Assembly (NCBI RefSeq): GCF_051622035.1 | Contig: NC_135360.1 | Coordinates: forward strand, 16,496,501-16,560,500 | Length of the DNA: 64,000 bases | From: Arctopsyche grandis | Taxonomy: Eukaryota; Arthropoda; Insecta; Trichoptera; Hydropsychidae | Direction: 5' to 3' | In this document: piece by piece, positions 33,011 through 44,390 of the stretch | Position numbering within the stretch: position 1 is the stretch's first letter | Layout of the letters: each line of letters starts with the position of its first letter | Position numbers and translations under genes: made by a program | Notes under the pieces: model-generated | The model's input: only the letters and a program-made list of their open reading frames with translations | Database searches by the model: none | Told to the model about the DNA's origin: nothing

Positions 33011-34640
33011 CCGAGCCGGTTCGTCGTTCATCTGTTCGTGTTCGCATTGCACAAGTTGGCAGCGCTGATCGTCACTACCAAACGCAGTGTCCACTCGCAC
33101 ATATACGATTCAAAATAAAATGTTTTCGATTAAACTTATCTCCTCATCTGTTGATTTTATACGACAAACATTACATATAAAAAGGATTATTATAGTTTCT
33201 ATTGTTTGTTTTATTCACTTAAGCAACCCGTGGTGGTTGTTTTTTGTTTTCTTAGAGTGGATCGATGGAATGAAATAACGATGCTTTTTTATATGAGTAT
33301 GTATTAAAATACGGAACTACGATATCTCGAATAGTACAGATGTGAAATGCTCAAATTTAGAATTATTAGGTGTCAAAGAAGGTTCTAAAAACATTTACTC
33401 AACCCAGCAATTGGACTAAGTGTTATTACTTATTCCCTGATACAAGCGAACGCTGAGTTTTTTACATTTTGGTATTCTGCTTTTGTACAGTTCAAAATAT
33501 TGATATTCTATATTATATTTGGATGGATGTATTTTGTCAACAAGAACGTGATGTAGATTTTAATGAACAATTTTTTTTTGTTTACTGTCAAAGATGTGCA
33601 CACAATATTAAATGCGGGTTCGATGATTTTTGGTCACAAAGCGCTCGCCCAAAAGTCACTAAAATCTCTATAACGGCACATCTGGCAGTCGAAAAGTCCA
33701 TCATACTAACAAGGACTCGAGTGCCAAATATTCCGTATTCGTGATTTTCGTGCTAACGATTGTCGTGTATCTGTTTATCATTGAAAAGTAATTTATTTAA
33801 AAAAACTATTCTTTTTCCCTTTGGGGGTGCTCTTGATCATTACTAACTAGAACTGATAGGAATATATTAAATATCGGCAATTGACATTAATGTATTGCAT
33901 ATCAGAATGGCTAATATAGTGTTCTCTCTACCCAAACATATTTTTCATATAAAGTCTTGGAATAGATAAAAATTTGTACATATTTGGAACTGAGTTGTCA
34001 TTCTGCATGTTGGTACAGGTTTAAGCATGTTGGCATGTCCCATATTAATTCCTACACCTACACTCCTTTAAAATAAATCAGTTATTCTGTCGTTTTACAC
34101 TTTATTATATCACTCCCATCGATCTAGAATGTATAGATAGGCCCTTTCATAGAAATCTGTCGACTTAAAACGTGGGGGAGGATTTGAGGGGCTCGGACGG
34201 TTAAAAGTGTTGGGAGTATTGGAACCAAACACATTTTTTTTTTGCAACTTTGACCCCCTTTTCGTGGCGAGGGCATGGACCCCTTTTGAACCATAATATT
34301 TTTGGCGAGTGGAGGCGCATCTACACATTATGTATATATCGATGAGCATTTCACATAAAAGTAATAAAATATACGCAATGATACAGCAGATCTATCAAAT
34401 ATCAGCCCGCTTTTTAGATAAAAACACTGCGTCTCAAATATGCATACATTGGATACTGGCGAGTCACTCTTGCTACAAAAATATACGTTAGAAATTTAAT
34501 ATTAAGTAAAAGTAAGTAAGTAATCGAATTTGCTCGATTTTTAGTGGCTCCGACTGTGGAAAAAAAGCCAAGACTTTAGTTGAAATGTAGCTCTAGTTGA
34601 AATGTAGTCATAAATTTTTGGCTATCTGTTCCAAATCGAC
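33011..34640. other. Spacer between the two CpG islands; no gene seen
   Basis: AT-rich, with no recognisable coding or repeat structure. Confidence 0.4.
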
Positions 34641-34649
34641 GGAATCGAA

Positions 34650-35830
34650 CGATCGATATCGAATAGTCGTCCATGGCGTCTCGGGGCGAAGCGATGAAGA
34701 GTGCGCAAAACGGCAACGGGCGAAGTGGTGGGGGTGTAGCGGGTGCGGGCGCAAGTGTGTCGGTGTTGGTGTTGTGCGCGCTGCGCGCCACCGCTACCGT
34801 CGCCGCGCCGACAGTTCATTGACTCGCGGCGAGCGGAACGGTTGCCGTCGCCGGCCGCTGCCTCGATCATTTCACCTCACACTCTTTGTGTGTCGCGACT
34901 GCAACCGATCACGATCTCGATCTCGATCCCAATTTGATCTGATCCGATCGTCCATCGCCGATCTCAGCTCACTCTCCGTGAGATACTTTTCGGCTTCGCG
35001 ACATCGCAATCGGACTCGCCCGAACCAGACACACCTGGATCTACGTGAGTGCCACACTCCACACTCCACACTCCACACTCCACGCTCCACGCTCCACGCT
35101 CCACGCTCCTCACTGCCACCCCCGCCCTTTGCTCCACTTACGACGAGTCTGCGTGCGAGAGGGTGCGGTGCCACTTGCATCCACTCGGTGCAACCTACCC
35201 TCCCTGTGAACCCGTTCCTTTTGTCGATTCGATTCATAGTGAGCAAGCATTGTCTGCGTATCGACATCGACGGTAGCCGCGTGTCCCGGAAGCTCCGTCG
35301 CCCGCACGCTCACCCCGGACGCCTCCGCCCCACCTCCGAACGCTGCTTCGCCCCTTTTCATTCATCAATTGTGCAATCCAGGCGAGAAGACGAGCGACCG
35401 CGACGCTCGTCCACCACCACCACCCCGGCCGCCACTGTCAAATTTTCGCCGATTCAAATTTCAACTCGTAACGTTCGGATTAACGGGCATGGCTCGCGTT
35501 CGAGTCTCCGCATAGTGCATCGGTCTCGCGTCCCGGTTTCTTTGATCCTCGGATTCTCGAGTCCCGAGTCCCGAATCCCGGTGGGTGTGCACTGGCACGT
35601 GGCACGTACTTGTTGCACCGCGCCGCGCCTAGCCGCCCTCCCGTCCAGATCTGGCCGTCGTCCGACTTTCGTCGTTGGTCGTCCGTCGTCCATCGTCCAT
35701 CGTCTGCCGTTTCCCCCCCACGGTCGATGGTAATGACCGCAACTCGGGCTGTGCCCTTGGCGAGGCCTTTTTTTCACGCACGAGAGCCCGATCGAACGAG
35801 TCTCGAATGCACGCGATCCTGACCCCCCAC
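34650..35830 (+). promoter_or_regulatory. CpG island, likely promoter and 5' untranslated exon of the kinase gene
   Basis: About 1.2 kb of GC- and CpG-rich DNA. It is open in several frames by composition (Arg/Ser/Pro/His-rich products with no domain), which I take as non-coding. A consensus donor C|GTGAGT at 35044/35045 could join the acceptor TTTTTCAG at 39901-39908 in front of the first kinase coding exon. Confidence 0.55.
35053..35108 (+). repeat. 7-bp tandem repeat, 8 units
   Basis: Four copies of CACACTC are followed by four copies of CACGCTC with no interruption. The array starts eight bases after the candidate donor GT at 35045. Confidence 0.95.
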
Positions 35831-37750
35831 TTTTGTCTCCGAAAATTTGAACATTTTGAAATATTTAATTCATTGCATAACTTCCCCCTTCCCTTTTGTG
35901 TTGATTCTTTAACGCGGCAATTTATAATTGTTTGTGCTATATGTAATAATGTGTAAATATTTGCACGAGACGTTTATACATATGTATGTTGAAGGAAACG
36001 TGTGTACACATTTCACAATTGCATTTAGTTCGTTGTGGTCGTTTTTGTTTTTTTTTTTTATTATTATTTTATTTTCATCGTGTCTCCGGTTTAAAAACGT
36101 GTAATTATTTTGAAAGTCGTGAATTGAAAATTGCATTTATTATAAAGTTGCGTAATTTTATAATTTTGTTATTTCAGAGTAAGAGTGCTGAAATCAGGTT
36201 TTGCCGCGATTGAGATGTCGATTTTGCAACACGTTGAAAATCTACCTTTTTTCGGTGTTATTATTATATTATTTAACATAATCGTTCAAAACCAAACAAA
36301 AAATAATTGCAGTTTCATAATCCGATTCCAAAATTAATTACAATTGCGATGAAAAACTCATCTGCGCAATTTTACATTGTAATTTCACGGAAAAATAATT
36401 TACGATTCGAAAACCTGGTCGCTGTACTGATTTTTAAAACCGTTTTTAATGCAGATTCAATTGTTTCGTTACTTCGTTTGAAAGCCGTTACCGTTTTTTT
36501 TCACTCAAGCATTGTCGCGTAATAAACGTGAGGTAAAATTTAATCGATTTTTACAAATCTGAGACTTTCGTTCGGCAAATTCGACGTAGCGATTATAATT
36601 CGCAAATTTACGCCGTTATTGTTTACGCGCGACCTTCGGAGCAGTTCGCTATTTTACCGGTCGGTCAACTGTCAAAAAACGCCCATAACCTCAAACGCAC
36701 TGTCGCAGAATCGGTATTGTATATACTATTGAACGCTTTTTATCGTCGTAGATTATTATCTCCTGCAATATGGTGATTGTTATACCCGTGCATTTCCCGC
36801 ACGCATTCATTTGCGAGCGTCGCGTGTTGATCGATGCGACTTTTTTAATTTAGTGTAATTTCTATCGAACCACACCATAATGGAGGATATTATTTTTATT
36901 TAGTTGTCGTTGTAATTAGTGCGTGCGATACGTTTTATAACCCGTTCTAATCTAAAAAGTATGGTTCGTTGACTTCGGCCGAACGTCTCGTAAGGCACGC
37001 GATTTTTTTTTCTTTTAATAGTATTCGCCATTAATTTATCGCGATTGATATCGTGTGACATTGAATTACGTACTGTAGTGTCATAGTGACGTTATTGATG
37101 AAGCTTTTCGTGAATTTTCAACATTGATATAAACCTTCATGATTCTGTTTATATTGCACGTGTGCCGTGCGCAGTTTTCTGTACATTTATGTACATATAC
37201 AGATATTTTAACGCAATTTCCACAATTATGCTAATTCTGTGAAAGGAATTCGTCGTTCGCAAAGATTGTGAGTTAGTTTCGCGAATGACGTGAATTTAAT
37301 TGGACGTTCGTGCATCAAAAAGAACGAAAAAAGAAAGAAAGAAATGTGTACATAATAATGTCTCGTTATAAACTCGAGAATTAACTGTCTTCAAGCTTTC
37401 ATTGTATGGAAATGAGGGTACATTTTATTTAATAAAGGAAATGCTTTTAATTTGCCACTTGGACTGAACAGCTAGACAGACTAATGTAATGAAGTGGATA
37501 AGTACTCTCACAGACATTCCAGATTTGCTTAAGCAGTCTGTCGTATCATTTTCAAATCCAATTATGTCCAATCCTTAAGTAGAATTGTCTTAGGAATACC
37601 TTAACTTTTGTTATTTGCACACATTTCCACGACTGATGGCCGTTCAATGTATGAGAAAAAATTATATTCAATGCATTTTGTTTTCCATACGTTTTATAAC
37701 ATACATATGAGGATTTATCTTGCTTTTTTCGACACTATTATGATCAGACT

Positions 37751-37900
37751 TAGGCAGCCAGGATGCTTTAACCCACAATAAAATCTTCGCTATTGTCAAT
37801 TACTCCTATCAACCATTTTTTTGCTCTCTTGCTTTATAGGACAATAGTAATTGACAATAGTGAACCATTTTTTGTAGGTTAAAGCATCCTGGTTGCCAAA
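37751..37900. mobile_element. Palindromic MITE, hAT-like
   Basis: The left arm TAGGCAGCCAGGATGCTTTA and the right arm read inward, TTGGCAACCAGGATGCTTTA, match. The inner parts also pair (ATTGTCAATTACT with AGTAATTGACAAT). Flanks are ATCAGACT and GTCAGATT, a worn 8-bp duplication. Confidence 0.65.
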
Positions 37901-37934
37901 GTCAGATTATGACTAAACTACGGATACAGACCGT

Positions 37935-38068
37935 GGTTTTTCCAGGAATCGGGGCGGTTTGGCTCTATTTACAAAGCTAGAGTACAAAAAAAAGGTTCGG
38001 CGAACCTTAAACAAAGCATTTACAACAATTGAACAATAAACGGCACGCTGTGGGTCCGACCACTAATT
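37935..38068. mobile_element. MITE related to the copy at 29489-29640
   Basis: Contains GGTTTGGCTCTATTTACAAA, AGCTAGAGTAC, CAACAATTGAACAATAAACG and GCACGCTGTGGGTCCGACCA, which is the reverse complement of the 29489-29640 order. Borders are approximate. Confidence 0.6.
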
Positions 38069-39908
38069 ATGAGATTTCAATATGTGTCACTTGCTGTAGT
38101 AAAAGTATTATGGTTATCAAAAATTACTCCAGTAGGTTCGATCTTTTTTGTATAATACGCGTTCACTTGATAGTATGGTGTTACATTTAATACTCATGAT
38201 CCTATTGTACGTAATAATGTCCGTATTAGAACTTGAGCAGTCTTATGACGTTATAGGCCAGTAGTAAGTTGACCTTTAGGACCACAGGGTGCGAGTGTGA
38301 GGCGACGATAAAGTCTATTAATCTTTTGAAACCGTCTATGACTATTGATTGTTCCAAAAGATTAGCAATCTTTTCAATCGCCCTACACTTATACTACCAA
38401 AAACCCCAAAGGTCGGCTGACTAATTCGGAGACTACTGCTTTGTGTCGTACAAAAGACCACAATGTCCAAAGCTTTCGCGAAACTACTATATGTATGTAC
38501 ATATACATACAACAAACTTGATCTGTTCAAAAACATTCTAACTATCAACCAACGGTCATTCGCATTTAAAATCTATGCTTAAATTTTTATATACTAATCC
38601 ATTTTTACTAGGTGCAGTGTGCAACAAGCATGCGTGTATATTAAATCGTATGTGAAATCCTTTATATGTTTAAGTATCTTTCTGACCAATAAAATCGTGT
38701 GTTAACTGTTTAGTTAACTGGAATAAATATTTTTATCTTACATTTGATAGTTTAAATTCGATTTGAAAAATGTTTTCGATTATGATTATGTTCGGAATAA
38801 TCGCAATCGGCATGTCGTGAAAATCTTTCTGGTTTTGTCTCCATTCGTCCCGTTTTGACCGCAACAGTCCCGTTGTTTACGTGTCTTGCGTTCGTCCCGT
38901 CGTTTTCGTAGATTTTTTTTGATTTGTCCCATTTGTCCTTGTTCCTCCAATTTTTTTCCCCAAAAATAAACATCATAATATAAATACAATATATTAATTT
39001 TAAAGTTAAATTTAAATATTTCGTTTTACATGTTTCTTAAAAATATTATTATATTTTTTTGATTTCTTGTTTATTTATTTCGTTTTTTTTTATTGTCTTG
39101 TTTCAATTTATTCTTTTTTTCGGTCTGCGTACGAAAGCTAATGTACGTTCTGGTAAAAATATATTATTTAATAAAAGAAAAAATGAAAATTAAAGAAATC
39201 ATAATTTTCAGTGGAGCATATTTTTTTTGCAATTAAAGAAACGAGAATATCTTTTTGGAAAATTTGTAGCTATTTTCTTAGTTAATTTTACATGTTTCAT
39301 GTATTAAATATATGCATGAACTTCATGTATTAAATATATATTATATTAAATGTTTTGTTTCTATTTTTTTTATTAATAAGAATTATACATTCTGAAAAAT
39401 ATATATTTATTTATTTTATTATTATAATTAATACACAAATGAATTAAGAATAACAATAAAAATAACAAATTAATGACTCACACCAGTCTTACAGGTAAAC
39501 AAGAACAGTAAAAAAAAATATTAAAATACCACTCATCTAATTCAAATAGGCTCATGTTGAATCTCACTGTTATTTTCTATATAATTCTTTAATATAGTTA
39601 TTTGAGGGAGGGGGACAATTTTTATGCGCATTGTCCCGTTTTGAATCTTGGGAAATAGCCTCGCCGTACCTAGTCCCCTTGAATCCTGCTCGCGCACCCG
39701 TAAGTAAGGCTGTGCGACAACACATGGGGGATTTTCACGGTACGCTACTGTTGTCGTCACTATTGCGATTCCGATTTCGAACGGTTCGTTTTGAATTTTT
39801 TCCAATGTTTTGTCGAAATCGTATGTGGGTCAAGTTGAGAGGAGGCGAACGAATATACATACATAGATATATGATGGTGCTGATCTGTTTGTTTTTGTCG
39901 TTTTTCAG

Positions 39909-39979
39909 GTGTTTCGTCGGTGGGTGGTGTGTTGTGATGCGGTGGTGACGGTGATGGTGTTGCGGTGAGCGCGCGCGCT
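39909..39979 (+). promoter_or_regulatory. 5' untranslated leader with two short upstream ORFs
   Basis: Follows the acceptor TTTTTCAG. Upstream ORF 1 is ATGCGGTGGTGA (39937-39948) and upstream ORF 2 is ATGGTGTTGCGGTGA (39954-39968). An in-frame TGA at 39935-39937 blocks upstream extension of the main frame. The main ATG at 39980 has G at -3. Confidence 0.7.
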
Positions 39980-40395
39980 ATGCCGCAGTCGCGCGGGGGC
40001 GGCGAGGCGGCGCCGCTCGCGGTGTCTGTGTCCGGGGGAGGCGGAGGGGGCGGCGGCGGGGGCGGGGGTGGAGCCACCACCGGAGGGGCGGTCGCCCCCC
40101 TCAAGAAAGGCGCCAGCTCGGGGGGCGCGACGGTCGCTGCTGGAGGCGGTGGCGGCGGCGCCGGGGGCGACTCGCGCGCGCACGCGCCCCTCTACGCGCC
40201 CTTGCCCCCCAGCGAGGCCATCAACGTCTACAAGTTCCAGCTGTCCTGCGACGAGTACAGGGAGATATGGAACTACTCCAAGGTTTACTTCTATTGCCCT
40301 TCCAAGGAAGTGAGGCCTATCGTCGACGGCACTCCCAAGTACGACGACGCCGATGGCGCATACCTGCACGCCCTCAATGAACACATAGCCTTCAG
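39980..40395 (+). CDS. Dyrk2: Class II DYRK kinase, first coding exon (residues 1-139)
   Basis: The gene encodes a dual-specificity tyrosine-phosphorylation-regulated kinase. Family members autophosphorylate an activation-loop tyrosine and then phosphorylate serine/threonine substrates. This exon starts MPQSRGGGEAAPL, has 13 glycines at 19-31 and six more at 55-60, then the class II N-terminal region: LPPSEAINVYKFQLSCDEYR, EIWNYSKVYF (DYRK-homology box), KYDDADGAYL and HIAFR just before the kinase domain. The ATG is the first in frame after a TGA at 39935. Donor AG|GTACTA leaves two bases of the Arg codon, which exon 46786 completes. Third codon positions are almost all G or C. DYRK2 versus DYRK3/4 orthology cannot be fixed without the rest of the gene. 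Confidence 0.9.
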
Positions 40396-40785
40396 GTACT
40401 ATACACACATACCAACTAGATAAATCTTATCTAATCCCAATAGGGGGAGCAAATACTAAAGGGACTAAAGTTCGGACGATGGTCTATATCAGAGTGCCTC
40501 GGCCCTTTTTTTGTACCGCGAGCACCACATGCGAGTGAGTTCGCATGTGAGGGAGAAAACTGATGTTAGTTAACGTTTTGTCACCTATGTATGTAGGGAC
40601 TAGCTAGCGACTGCCGATGAAGTACATATGTGCGTAGCTGACAAACTCTATCGCCGAAATCACACAGCGCGGTATGTGGGACGTTTTTTTTAGACATATA
40701 AACAATGTGGCATACCTGGCACATATACCACGACCGTCCGGCCGGCCGGCCGAACGACCTTTAGATCTTTAGACCTTTTTCGGTC

Positions 40786-40828
40786 GAAAGATAAATAAAA
40801 CCAAATTGTATGGTTTTATTTATCTTTC
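40786..40828. repeat. Perfect 18-bp hairpin with 7-base loop
   Basis: GAAAGATAAATAAAACCA (40786-40803), AATTGTA, then its exact reverse complement (40811-40828). It is probably the core of a MITE. Confidence 0.9.
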
Positions 40829-40876
40829 CTTGACAGTGATCGATAACGGTTTTAAGAAATATAGGAGAAGTTGTCG
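40829..40876 (-). repeat. Interspersed repeat R, partial copy
   Basis: The reverse complement has TCGACAACTTCTCCTATATT, TCTTAAAACC, then GTTATCGATCACTGTCA, in the order seen at 18246-18555. Confidence 0.6.
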
Positions 40877-41411
40877 ACGTACCACATACCGCATACCACG
40901 CTGTGTGATATCTCCCTACGAGTCGTAAACAATCAAGAGGTTGCGTGGCTCTGCTCTATATGCACGAAATGTGGTTCCCTATTGTCAACCATGATTTTTT
41001 TCTCGCTTGCTTTGTACGGTAATGGAGAGGTATATTGTTATTTGACGAGCTCCAAGCCCACGCCTAAGATTTGTCCACAGAAAAAAGCTGCAGAAAAGCT
41101 TCTAGCAATTTATCTGTCGTAGTTTCTCAAAACAGATAACTGAGCAAACTACCCAAGTGCATACTCAATTAAAATGTAGATTCCAGCTACATTAACACAA
41201 TACAATAGGCAGGGTGATCCTAGTTGTGCTTTAGTATTATTGAATAACGAAACCTACATCGCCTAAGATTTTTCTATAGGTGTAGTATAGCTGAACAACT
41301 GTCTCGTTCTCCGACGAAAGTATCTTTCAGATTGTTGAAAGGACCTCATATTGAGGGTTTTATTGGTCGACTTCATTGACCTTTAAAGTGGACTTATTAG
41401 GTGTAATATTT

Positions 41412-41920
41412 GGATCTACTCCGTTCCATCGACTCGAAATTTCTCGACACTCGTTTTCTCGACTTTTTCAGTATCTCTCATTGTCATACAAAAATGTTTT
41501 ACATATTGAAATACTTTTTTTCCGATGTAAAATTTAACTATTTAAAAATTCGGACGTGACCAACCCATGACTTTATCTATGATTTGTAGAAAACAAGAAG
41601 TATCAAAAACAAAATACGATAATGAAACATATGTATAACGGCTATAAGCACGTTCGCGTTAAGAAATCGCAAAGTCAAAAATTCTATTTCCGGTGCTCGG
41701 ATTTTGTTCAAAATCTTTTTATTACTTAATATTACTATGCATATTATAAGCATAAAATATCAAGAAGATAGAAATAATTTAAAAGGTCAACATTGAAGGA
41801 TATATTGTTTAAAAAAAATACTTATTTTCGTACACAATATAAAAAACTAATATTCGAGTAGATGAAAAGTCAGGAAAATTAGTGTCGAGAAATTTCATGT
41901 TGGTGGAACGAAGCGCACCA
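41412..41920. mobile_element. MITE with about 30-bp inverted ends
   Basis: The left end is GGATCTACTCCGTTCCATCG then ACTCGAAATTTCTCGACACT; the right end read inward is GGTGCGCTTCGTTCCACCAA then CATGAAATTTCTCGACACT. Flanks GTAATATTT (41403-41411) and GTAATATGT (41921-41929) form an 8- or 9-bp duplication. Confidence 0.7.
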
Positions 41921-43470
41921 GTAATATGTTAATTTGTTTTTTTTAATACGATACTAAAATTGTATTTGACGAAAGACGAGAGATTTGTCTCTTTGATTTG
42001 TAGTAGCTAGAGAAAGATTTGTCGTAGCTAGAGAATCTTTAAGGTGACTAGCGAAATTTTATTATCAGTAAAAATATTTCAATGATTGTTCTCTGCGCTA
42101 GCGCTAGTTTTTTTTTTATCAGTGAGAGTTAAGTTTGATGGCATGGTATTGGAAGACCCGGTAGTTTTTGTTTGTTAGCCAATTATATGGGAGAGTTTAA
42201 ATACCTATTCGCATATGTACTGTTTTTCACTAAGATAAAAGATGATGTGAACGAACTCTTCTTAAAGAATAATATTCTCAACAGAAGAAATATTCTCGTT
42301 TTAATTGTTCATCGTTTATGTCGAATCCCAAACGAATCATTCGCACTGGATATTATATTATGGATACGATTACAAATCTATTATGATTGAATGTTACGGA
42401 GACATGAAATTACAAAATTAAAAAATTACTGTGAACAAAAATGAATTGTTGGAGAGGTAAACTAAAAGATAACTTTCAGAACCGTTACGACCTAGGAATC
42501 TGGCAACGCTTACAGCTCTCGCCAGTTACAGTGAATTTAAAAATGCTGTGGGATGGATTGTTTGGCAAACTTTACCCCTACGATTCTAAAGTTCGTTCAA
42601 CCAAATAGTATACATGTAGACGTTGTTTGTGGTACGATTGATACCGCCATTTATTTTTCCAGTTTATTGAATTATTCAATCTCGGAATTATTGTTTGCAC
42701 GTGACTTCAAATGTTACGTGCGTTTCAAACGGAACGTAGCAAATATTTATCATACAGTAAATAAATTCAAAGCAACCTTAGAAGGAATTGCTAGATATTT
42801 GCAGATCGACGAACCGCACAGTGTAATATGTATAATGGTAAATTCTTAAAAGTGCTGTGCCATTTACACGAACAGTCTGGTAGCCGCAAATGTTTATGTG
42901 TAGTAATTCAAAGTACCTACATACCTGTCCCTCGAGTTCTATTCGCGTGTGTGGATAGTTGGTTCGTCGAAAGGAACAGTCAGTTTACTGAATCGATTTT
43001 TCACATCATTCGAATGGCAATTTCAAAAATAGTCTCGCATATCGATCGATTCGATTTCGACGCAGATTTTATTATAAGTATGTATTTATGTATGTGTGTA
43101 TGTACATATATGTATGCACGTGTATCCATACTTCTGTTCTATTTCACACATAAAATTTGTCGGAGGTCAGATATGTTGATGTTGGCATCGTTTGCACGTC
43201 GAAACGGATCGTCGCGTTTACTAATAACATGATTTGTTGGTTGGAAGTTACTCGAAATTTGAATGCTACATCCAAAAAGTCGTTGTATTTTAAGATTAGA
43301 ATATACCAATTGAAGGATCGTTGTTCGTAATTTATGTGAGATGGATCAGCGGAAGCGGTTTTATTACGTGCTATCCAAATATATGTGTGTGTATATAATA
43401 CGATTTCGTGAACAAACGTTCACGGGCAAAAACATTCAGGGCTAAAATGTTCACACACAAAGATAAAAAT

Positions 43471-43890
43471 ATAGCTAGCTGTCATCGCATCGATCAGACA
43501 GGCGATTCCGATGTAATTTTTAATGATTTCGTTGATTATTAAATTTCTTTAGCTTCGTGATACAGACTTTAATGAGAGCTAACCCCACCATATGTCGGTA
43601 AAATATCGGTGATCGGAAGAGTTGGAAGTGGTTTGATTTTGAAATCAGCTCACAAATTTCAGACGGTTAAGAATTTTCGGTCCGCTCTAGAGTATAGTCG
43701 ATGGTTTGCAAGCCAGATTTAAACTGACATCGTTTGCTAACAAGTAATTATTTTTGTAGTACTAGCTAGGCATATTTACTTGTGATCGAACTACCTAACT
43801 AGTAACTACATAAATAATTATTTGCTAGCAATCGATCTCCTATTTTAAACCTGCTAGCAAACGATCGAACATACTCTAGAGCAGACCCGT
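43471..43890 (+). repeat. Interspersed repeat E, copy 1
   Basis: Begins TAGCTAGCTGTCATCG and shares CGATGTAATTTTTAATGATT, CCATATGTCGGTAAAATATC and GATTTTGAAATCAGCTCACA with 52607-52990. Its right part (43684-43890) is a long palindrome whose ends both carry CTCTAGAG. Confidence 0.8.
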
Positions 43891-43910
43891 TCACACGACA
43901 AAACTTATTA

Positions 43911-44037
43911 TTAAAGCCCGGAGGGGGCTGTATATTGTTCAAATGTTATAAATGCATTGTTAAAGGTTTGCTGAACGTTTTTTACAAAGGATTTACAACA
44001 ATTGAACAGTAAACGGCACGCTTCCGGTCCTACCTTT
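43911..44037. mobile_element. 127-bp hAT-like MITE with perfect 8-bp duplication
   Basis: Flanked by ACTTATTA at 43903-43910 and 44038-44045. The right end read inward, AAAGGTAGGACCGGAAGCG, resembles the TAGAGGTAGGA start of the 29348 MITE. The interior shares CAATTGTTGTAAAT and GGTTTGCTGAACG-like sequence. It is largely palindromic. Confidence 0.78.
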
Positions 44038-44205
44038 ACTTATTATACATATTACCACAGCACAGACGGGCAACTGCACGTAACCAGCAAGTACGAAAAG
44101 TATTCTTTGGTACATTCTATATTTTATTTTATTTTATTTTATTTTAAAAAATCAATACCACAGAGACTTGACAGGTTGCCCCAAAGCGTCAATGTGATTT
44201 TAATA

Positions 44206-44345
44206 CAAATAATAAAAATCATAAAAATTACAAAAAAAACACCATAAAAAAAATAATAAAAATCATAAATAAAAAAAAACATAAGAAAATAATAAAAATC
44301 ATAAATAAAAAAAAACATCATAAAAAAATAATAAAAATCAAGTAA
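44206..44345 (-). repeat. AT-rich tandem repeat in the LINE 3' region
   Basis: Three to four imperfect copies of a roughly 36-bp unit containing AATAATAAAAATCATAAA and a long A run. Confidence 0.8.
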
Positions 44346-44390
44346 AAAATATGTACACAAAATAAAAACAAAGAAATAAGATTGAAAAAT

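Larger units (their letters stand above)
35831..39908 (+). other. Probable 5' intron of the kinase gene
   Basis: T-rich sequence with mobile-element insertions at 37751-37900 and 37935-38068. No coding exon was recognised. It ends in a polypyrimidine tract and TTTTTCAG at 39901-39908. Confidence 0.5.
40659..40909. mobile_element. Inverted-repeat element with a strong internal hairpin
   Basis: The left end ATCACACAGCGCGGTATGTG and the right end read inward, ATCACACAGCGTGGTATGCG, match. It includes a part-copy of repeat R (40829-40876) and a perfect hairpin (40786-40828). Flanks do not show a clear duplication. Confidence 0.6.

Noticed and set aside
34597..35733. 378-codon open frame across the CpG island
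   Set aside because: Composition-driven: several frames on both strands are open. The product is Arg/Ser/Pro/His-rich with tandem-repeat-encoded stretches, and no domain is seen. Better read as promoter/5' untranslated sequence.
39760..40104. Antisense frame with a poly-proline run
   Set aside because: It is the complement of the poly-glycine kinase exon and extends across its splice acceptor.
42553..42849. 98-codon open frame in the kinase intron
   Set aside because: AT-rich codons without a domain. The exon pair on either side of the intron already joins in frame without it.
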